This document shows, one piece after another, positions 47,794 through 52,368 of a DNA stretch of 52,368 nt (position 1 is the first letter of the stretch; each line of letters begins with the position of its first letter). A model generated the notes under the pieces. That model saw only the letters and a program-made list of their open reading frames with translations. It searched no databases and was not told the origin of the DNA. The position numbers were made by a program, and so were the translations under genes. The stretch is taken from NCBI GenBank assembly GCA_022841965.1, contig JALHQM010000010.1:14458-66825 (forward strand), in the 5' to 3' direction. This DNA is from Hyphomicrobium sp. Lineage in GTDB: Bacteria > Pseudomonadota > Alphaproteobacteria > Rhizobiales > Hyphomicrobiaceae.

Positions 47794-47818
47794 GGCCACG
47801 CGGACAATCCGCGTGACC
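47794..47818 (-). terminator. Intrinsic terminator of rpsU
   Basis: GGCCACGCGGA, loop CAA, TCCGCGTGACC (one G-A mismatch as DNA, a G-U type pair position in one strand). On the minus strand it is followed by TTTTCTTAT. It lies 28 bases past the rpsU stop and 19 bases past the convergent hydrolase stop. Confidence 0.8.
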
Positions 47819-47845
47819 TGATGTCTTATCGAATGTGAAGCTGGA

Positions 47846-48232
47846 TTAGCCGCCGAACGAAGAACCGCCGCCGCCGAATCCACCACCGCCGCCACCGCCG
47901 CCGTAGCCGCCACCACCGCCGCCGTAACCGCCGCTACCGCCGCCGCTGCCGAACCCGCCACCAGCCGGACGACCGCCGCCCGGACCCTTCGCGCCCGGAC
48001 CACCGCGTGCAACGACCGGCTTGGAGGGCAATAGACCTTCACGCTGCAGCTTCTTGCGTGCGAGCTTACGGGCGCGGCGCACAGCTTCCGCCTTCTCACG
48101 CGCCTTCTTCTCGGAGGGCTTTTCAAAAGAGTTCCGCAGCTTCATCTCGCGGAAAATACCCTCGCGCTGCATCTTTTTCTTGAGCGCCTTGAGGGCTTGG
48201 TCGACGTTGTTGTCGCGAACGAGAACTTGCAA
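47846..48232 (-). CDS. rpsU: 30S ribosomal protein bS21 with glycine-rich C-terminal tail
   Basis: Residues 1-58 are a normal bS21: [33 protein letters not shown] followed by a basic helix ([20 protein letters not shown]). bS21 sits near the anti-Shine-Dalgarno of 16S rRNA. The protein is 128 residues, against about 70 in E. coli; the extra C-terminal part (about 76-128) is almost pure Gly with Phe/Tyr/Ser at intervals ([24 protein letters not shown]). The start codon is TTG at 48232, behind AGAGG about ten bases away. No upstream ATG fits the family N-terminus. Ends in an intrinsic terminator. Confidence 0.93.
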   Translation of the reverse strand: MQVLVRDNNVDQALKALKKKMQREGIFREMKLRNSFEKPSEKKAREKAEAVRRARKLARKKLQREGLLPSKPVVARGGPGAKGPGGGRPAGGGFGSGGGSGGYGGGGGGYGGGGGGGGFGGGGSSFGG

Positions 48233-48427
48233 GAGACTTAACCTCTGCTGGTATCAGGTTGATATGGTTAGGAAAAACGAGAACCGACGCCGCGAGCGAT
48301 ACTTCGCCCTGCAGCACCGGGGGTGTTTCATAACGCGGCTTCTAACAAAGGAAATTCGAATTGTCCATCTCCGCACGGGGGATAAACGCCGTAGCGAGCC
48401 GATGAGGCGCGCATGCAACTTCCTGCG

Positions 48428-49513
48428 TTACGTCGCATGAGCAAGCAACCGGTTGACGTGCCCCATCTTCCGCCCGGCCCGAACCTCGGTCTTACCATAG
48501 TGATGTAGGAACGCGCCGGGCTCCGCCGCGATCCTGTCCCAGGCGAGGATGTCATCCCCGATGAGATTGATCATCTCTGCCCCCGCCGCCTTGAGCCGCG
48601 TCGAGCCGAGCGGCCAGCCCGCCACCGCCCGGATGTGCTGCTCGAACTGCGACGTCTGCGCCCCGTCCATTGTCCAGTGACCCGAGTTGTGAACCCGCGG
48701 CGCCATCTCATTGACGTACACGTGCTCGCGCCCGCCGGCAGTCACAACGAAATACTCGATCGCGAACACGCCAACGTAGTCGAGCGCCACCGCAATCCGC
48801 CGCGCGGTCTCCAAAGCCTCGGTCGCCGCCTCCGCCTCCATGCGCGCCGGCGCAACAGAGCGATGCAGAATGTGATTGCGGTGCTCGTTCTCCGTCACCT
48901 CGAACGCCCGGAACGCTCCGTCGAGCGACCGCGCAGCAACGACCGACACTTCGCGGTCGAACGTCACGAACCCTTCCAGGATTGACGGTTGATCGCGCAT
49001 CGCCGCCCACGCCGCGTCCGCGTCAGCAAGCGACAAAATCTTTGCCTGTCCCTTGCCATCGTATCCGAACCGCCGTGTCTTCAACACCGCCGGCACCCCG
49101 ATGTCATTGAGTGCCCGGTCGAGATCGGCGCGGCTATCCACCTGCTGAAAAGGTGCGGTTTCAGCACCCAATTCGCGCGCCAGCGTCTTCTCATGAACGC
49201 GATCCTGCGCACACGCCAGCGCTTTCGCACCCGGACGCACAGGAACCAACGCATCGAGGAACGCCACCGTCGCAACAGGAATGTTCTCGAACTCATACGT
49301 CGCAACCGCTATCGATTGAGCAAAAGCGGTCAGCGCCGCGTGATCGTCGTAGGGCGCCACCGTGTGGGCATCGCACACGTCAAAGGCGGGTCCAGCGACA
49401 TCGGAGTAGATATGGCACTTAAACCCCAGCCGCGCCGCGGCGAGTGCCAGCATCCGGCCAAGTTGACCGGACCCAAGAATGCCAATCGTGGAGCCGGGCG
49501 GCAGCGCGGTCAT
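48428..49513 (-). CDS. purK: 5-(carboxyamino)imidazole ribonucleotide synthase
   Basis: 361 residues. ATP-grasp enzyme that carboxylates AIR to N5-CAIR in purine synthesis. N-terminal IGILGSGQLGRMLALAAARL, then ATYEFENIPVATVAFLDAL; ATP-grasp blocks VPAVLKTRRFGYDGKGQAKI and SVVAARSLDGAFRAFEVTEN; C-terminal NEMAPRVHNSGHWTMDGAQT SQFEQHIRAVAGWPLG. It starts 9 bases after purE and forms an operon with it. Confidence 0.98.
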   Translation of the reverse strand: MTALPPGSTIGILGSGQLGRMLALAAARLGFKCHIYSDVAGPAFDVCDAHTVAPYDDHAALTAFAQSIAVATYEFENIPVATVAFLDALVPVRPGAKALACAQDRVHEKTLARELGAETAPFQQVDSRADLDRALNDIGVPAVLKTRRFGYDGKGQAKILSLADADAAWAAMRDQPSILEGFVTFDREVSVVAARSLDGAFRAFEVTENEHRNHILHRSVAPARMEAEAATEALETARRIAVALDYVGVFAIEYFVVTAGGREHVYVNEMAPRVHNSGHWTMDGAQTSQFEQHIRAVAGWPLGSTRLKAAGAEMINLIGDDILAWDRIAAEPGAFLHHYGKTEVRAGRKMGHVNRLLAHAT

Positions 49514-49522
49514 GGAAAGCGC

Positions 49523-50017
49523 TCACGCATCCTGAGGCGTTTCAGCGACGGCGGCGGTCTGCTTGGCCCGCAAGGCCGCGATACGCCCCGCGAGAGCCTC
49601 ATCGTTGAGAGCGAGGATCTGCGCCGCCAACAGCCCCGCGTTCGTCGCCCCCGCCTCGCCGATGGCGAGCGTCCCGACCGGAATACCGGCCGGCATCTGA
49701 ACGATGGAATAAAGACTATCCACGCCGTTCAGGGTTTTTGTCAGCACCGGCACACCAAGAACGGGCAGCGAGGTCATGGACGCCGCCATGCCGGGCAGAT
49801 GGGCCGCCCCGCCCGCCCCCGCGATGATCACCTTCAAACCCCTGTCCTTGGCCGATTTTGCATACGCCACCAGCCGGTCCGGCGTGCGGTGCGCCGAGAC
49901 GATCTTGGCCTCGTAAGCAACCCCGAGGTCAGCGAGAATAGTGGCAGCCGCTTTCAGGGTCGGCCAGTCCGACTGGCTACCCATGATGATGCCGACGAGG
50001 GGGGCGGTTTTGGCCAT
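49523..50017 (-). CDS. purE: N5-carboxyaminoimidazole ribonucleotide mutase
   Basis: 164 residues, the bacterial class I PurE size, which converts N5-CAIR to CAIR. Conserved [40 protein letters not shown] (catalytic His) and [40 protein letters not shown] and [26 protein letters not shown] follow. First gene of purEK. Confidence 0.98.
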   Translation of the reverse strand: MAKTAPLVGIIMGSQSDWPTLKAAATILADLGVAYEAKIVSAHRTPDRLVAYAKSAKDRGLKVIIAGAGGAAHLPGMAASMTSLPVLGVPVLTKTLNGVDSLYSIVQMPAGIPVGTLAIGEAGATNAGLLAAQILALNDEALAGRIAALRAKQTAAVAETPQDA

Positions 50018-50245
50018 TGTTCTTTCGGTCAGCTCCCGCAGGAAAGCGGCGGGTCTAGTGTATATTTTACGGGTTTACAAGCGCTACGGGGAGTTCCGGC
50101 GTGCCGACGGGTCGCACAGGTCGCACGTTGCGCCCCGTCAGACTTCCGCTCAGGTATGAGCGGGGGCGCGAGACGCGATTTCTCCCTCAAGAGCAACACG
50201 GGCAGGCCGGCTCAATGGGCGTGTCCAACTGGGAACAACCGCCAG

Positions 50246-50521
50246 ATGCTACACGATCCAAAGACGTTCGAAGCCGCGACAGTCGCCCCGATTGCCGCCT
50301 CCAAAATCAAGTCCCCCGCCGAGCTTGCCGCCAGCCGCCAGGAGCGCCGCGAGCAGGACAAGGCGCTGGCCATCATGCTGACCTACATCGGCGTGCTCAT
50401 TTTGTCGGTCTGGTTCGCAGGCATCCAAGGGCTGGTCGGCTGGGCGCTGATGAGTGCCGCGCTGGCTGGCGCCTGGGTCATCTACACCACCCGCGGCATC
50501 CGCGGCGCTGATACGGATTGA
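50246..50521 (+). CDS. Small membrane protein of unknown function
   Basis: 91 residues from ATG at 50246. A polar N-terminus (MLHDPKTFEAATVAPIAASK, SPAELAASRQERREQDKA) is followed by two membrane segments, LAIMLTYIGVLILSVWFAGI and VGWALMSAALAGAWVIYTTR. No family is recognised. The frame continues open upstream, but that part is antisense to purE and not protein-like. It is divergent from purE, with 228 bases between them. No clear ribosome site was identified. Confidence 0.6.
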   Translation: MLHDPKTFEAATVAPIAASKIKSPAELAASRQERREQDKALAIMLTYIGVLILSVWFAGIQGLVGWALMSAALAGAWVIYTTRGIRGADTD

Positions 50522-50708
50522 TCGGCGCGGCTCAACCGCAACGGACGCCACCCGGGCCGCCACGGCCCGCCACCGCCGCGCGCCGTGGCCAAGCGTATTG
50601 TATTTGACAATCAAGTGCCCTAAGTGCGCACGCTCTGGCGGTCAACACCGCCATGGCGCGTGCCTTTGCACGTGATGCGGCGGTTTCTTCATTCGGAGGA
50701 TTACAAAC

Positions 50709-51923
50709 TTGGACAGCGTTCTCATCATTGGCGCCGGGGCCGCCGGCTCTGTCACGGCACAGAAGTGCGCGATGAACCGCGACGTGTTCAAGAAGGTCCA
50801 TCTGGCTTCGCGCCGGCTGTCGAGCTGCGAGGCGGTCGCCAAGCAGTGCAAGACGCCGATCGAGATCTCTCAGGTCGACGCCGACAACGTCAAAGAGACC
50901 GTCAAGCTCCTGAAAAAGGTCAAGCCCGATCTCGTCATCAACATGGCGCTGCCGTACCAGGATCTGCCGATCATGGACGCCTGCCTCGAGGCCGGCGTGC
51001 ACTACATGGACACGGCAAACTATGAGCCGCGCGATGAGGCGAAGTTCACCTACAAATGGCAGTGGCCGTATCACAAGAAGTATAAGGACGCCGGCATCAT
51101 GGCCGTCCTCGGCTGCGGCTTCGATCCCGGCCAGTCGAACATCTATTGCGCCTATGCGCAGGAGTTCCTGTTCGACGAAATCGAAACCATCGACATCATC
51201 GACTGCAACGACGGCAGCCACGGCAAGTCGTTTGCCACCAATTTCAATCCCGAAATCAACCTGCGCGAAGTCACGCAGCGCGGCAAATATTGGAAAGACG
51301 GCAAGTGGATCGAGATCGATCCACTCTCGATTTCCGCGATGATCGACTATCCGGAAGTCGGCCCCCGCAAGTCCTACCTCATCTATCACGAGGAAGAAGA
51401 AAGCCTCGTCAAGAACATCAAGGGCCTGAAGCAGATCCGCTTCTGGATGACGTTCTCCGACAACTACATCAAGCACCTCGACGTGCTCCAGTCCGTCGGC
51501 ATGACGCGCATCGATCCCGTCATGTACAAGGGCAATCCAGTGATCCCGATGGAGTTCCTGAAGGAGCTTCTGCCCCCGCCGTCGTCGCTGGGCAAAGGCT
51601 ACACCGGCAAGACCTCGATCGGCTGCATCTTCCGCGGCACGAAGAACGGCAAGAAGAAGATCACCATGATCTATAACGTCTGCCACCACGAGCAGGCGTT
51701 CAAGGAAACCGGCGCACAAGCTGTCTCCTACACCACGGGCGTTCCCCCGGTCGTCGGCGCGATGATGATGTTCAAGGGCGCATGGAAGGGCAAAGGCGTC
51801 TTCAACGTCGAGCAACTCCCCTCCAAACCCTTCATGGACGCCATCGGCGACCACGGCCTCCCCTGGCACATCGTAGACCTCAAAAAGTCCGACCAAGAAG
51901 ACCTCTTCAAAGTGAAAACGTGA
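50709..51923 (+). CDS. Carboxynorspermidine synthase / saccharopine dehydrogenase-family protein
   Basis: 404 residues with TTG start, GGAGGA nine bases upstream. N-terminal Rossmann fold VLIIGAGAAGSVTAQKCAMN, then HLASRRLSSCEAVAKQC, VINMALPYQDLPIMDACLEA and GVHYMDTANYEPRDEAKF. The middle has MAVLGCGFDPGQSNIYCAYA and IDIIDCNDGSHGKSFATNFN, and the C-terminal part GYTGKTSIGCIFRGTKNGKK. This layout matches LYS1-like carboxynorspermidine/carboxyspermidine dehydrogenases, which condense L-aspartate semialdehyde with a diamine using NADPH, the first step of the alternative polyamine route. The partner decarboxylase gene (nspC type) is not next to it inside the window. Confidence 0.88.
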   Translation: MDSVLIIGAGAAGSVTAQKCAMNRDVFKKVHLASRRLSSCEAVAKQCKTPIEISQVDADNVKETVKLLKKVKPDLVINMALPYQDLPIMDACLEAGVHYMDTANYEPRDEAKFTYKWQWPYHKKYKDAGIMAVLGCGFDPGQSNIYCAYAQEFLFDEIETIDIIDCNDGSHGKSFATNFNPEINLREVTQRGKYWKDGKWIEIDPLSISAMIDYPEVGPRKSYLIYHEEEESLVKNIKGLKQIRFWMTFSDNYIKHLDVLQSVGMTRIDPVMYKGNPVIPMEFLKELLPPPSSLGKGYTGKTSIGCIFRGTKNGKKKITMIYNVCHHEQAFKETGAQAVSYTTGVPPVVGAMMMFKGAWKGKGVFNVEQLPSKPFMDAIGDHGLPWHIVDLKKSDQEDLFKVKT

Positions 51924-52294
51924 TGCCAACAGCCGTTCTTTGGTTCGCCACCGATGCGTTCGTTGATAGTGACCTTCAACGGGAAGAGCGCGTCAATGAA
52001 AACATCGGCGGCGCAGCCCTCGCGCATTGGCTGTCGGACCAATTGCGGGTCGCGGGGTTCGCCGCCGGCGACCCCTTTGCCGAGGACCATGGATGGGACT
52101 TCGAGATTAAGACGGCGAACGGCACGTATTTGATCGTGTGCACGATTGAGGATGTGTCCGATGAAGAGCGGCAAGCCTGTGTGCAGATCAACGTCGGTAA
52201 AGCGGGACGGGCGCCGCTCGAGCCTGATGACGCGATCCTAGAACGGGTCACCACGCTTCTTGAGGGCCAGGGTGCGATCATCGACCCACAGTGA
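51923..52294 (+). CDS. Hypothetical protein coupled to the dehydrogenase gene
   Basis: 123 residues from ATG at 51923, whose A is the last base of the preceding TGA, so translation is probably coupled. No signal peptide or membrane helix. Segments: PTAVLWFATDAFVDSDLQRE, WLSDQLRVAGFAAGDPFAED and WDFEIKTANGTYLIVCTIED, suggesting a small alpha/beta domain; the C-terminus is acidic (EPDDAILERVTTLLEGQG). No family recognised. The final 74 bases of the window hold no gene. Confidence 0.7.
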   Translation: MPTAVLWFATDAFVDSDLQREERVNENIGGAALAHWLSDQLRVAGFAAGDPFAEDHGWDFEIKTANGTYLIVCTIEDVSDEERQACVQINVGKAGRAPLEPDDAILERVTTLLEGQGAIIDPQ

Positions 52295-52368
52295 TGTGCG
52301 GCGCGTGTGCCAGGCAACGTTACAGCCCGCACACCAAAATAGGTTATACAACATTGTTGGCGCGACGA

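Noticed and set aside
52295..52368. GTGTGC/GCACAC inverted repeat at the right edge
   Set aside because: Only six pairs with a long loop and no T-run; too weak to call a terminator.

Overview
This window looks like a chromosomal core segment of an alphaproteobacterium of the order Hyphomicrobiales (Rhizobiales); the family cannot be fixed by eye. The reasons are the high G+C, the gene order rne / N-acetylmuramoyl-L-alanine amidase / penicillin-binding protein 1A / prfB, split transhydrogenase genes (pntAA, pntAB, pntB) next to the small aa3-oxidase subunit IV gene, a MoxR-DUF58-DUF4159 operon beside a DUF1285 gene, an OpgC-type glucan succinyltransferase and an intracellular PHA depolymerase. 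I see no insertion sequences, prophage, CRISPR arrays, rRNA or tRNA genes.

Layout. 1-2365 (-): the 5' part of RNase E, running off the left edge, with a His/Asp-rich insertion; behind it (2366-3202) is a long gene-free region full of inverted repeats. 3203-8655 (+): peptidoglycan amidase, PBP1A, and prfB with an intact programmed +1 frameshift. 8659-9284 (-): orphan thiS and a coiled-coil protein. 9572-13008: NodU/CmcH-type carbamoyltransferase, a divergent creatininase-family protein and a metallo-beta-lactamase-fold hydrolase. 13012-14011 (-): two small exported proteins separated by tandem palindromic repeats. 14326-20067: a two-domain CoA-transferase with a C-terminal extension, a DUF3592-like membrane protein, pyrrolidone-carboxylate peptidase, bactofilin, a small membrane protein, a cryptic short transcript unit with its own terminator, and a second MBL-fold protein. 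20068-22677: OpgC and an autotransporter-type outer-membrane barrel. 22678-25353 (-): thiC under a TPP riboswitch, and a TetR regulator. 25560-28640 (-): a phospholipase-C/nuclease-like protein fused to a helix-hairpin-helix tail, and PHA depolymerase. 28837-35864 (-): a four-gene MoxR/DUF58/DUF4159/von Willebrand operon. 36096-40204 (+): DUF1285 protein, Kup potassium transporter, ABC1/UbiB-like kinase. 40210-41597 (-): two tandem paralogues of an exported family I do not recognise. 41915-46042 (+): oxidase subunit IV, transhydrogenase operon, FkbM methyltransferase. 46256-47774 (+): a small exported HExxH protein and an alpha/beta hydrolase. 47846-50017 (-): bS21 with a glycine-rich tail, purK, purE. 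50246-52294 (+): a small membrane protein, a carboxynorspermidine/saccharopine-type dehydrogenase and an overlapping small gene.

Functional themes are cell-envelope synthesis and surveillance (amidase, PBP1A, bactofilin, OpgC, MoxR operon, outer-membrane barrel), RNA and translation (RNase E, RF2, bS21), cofactor and purine synthesis (ThiS, ThiC, PurE/PurK), and redox/energy (transhydrogenase, oxidase subunit IV, PHA use). No obvious new multi-gene defence or biosynthetic system is present. The best leads are the rne leader structure, the RNase E insert, the bS21 tail, the PLC-DUF4332 fusion, the tandem paralogue pair and the cryptic transcript near 18.9 kb. All identifications were made by reading motifs, without database searches.
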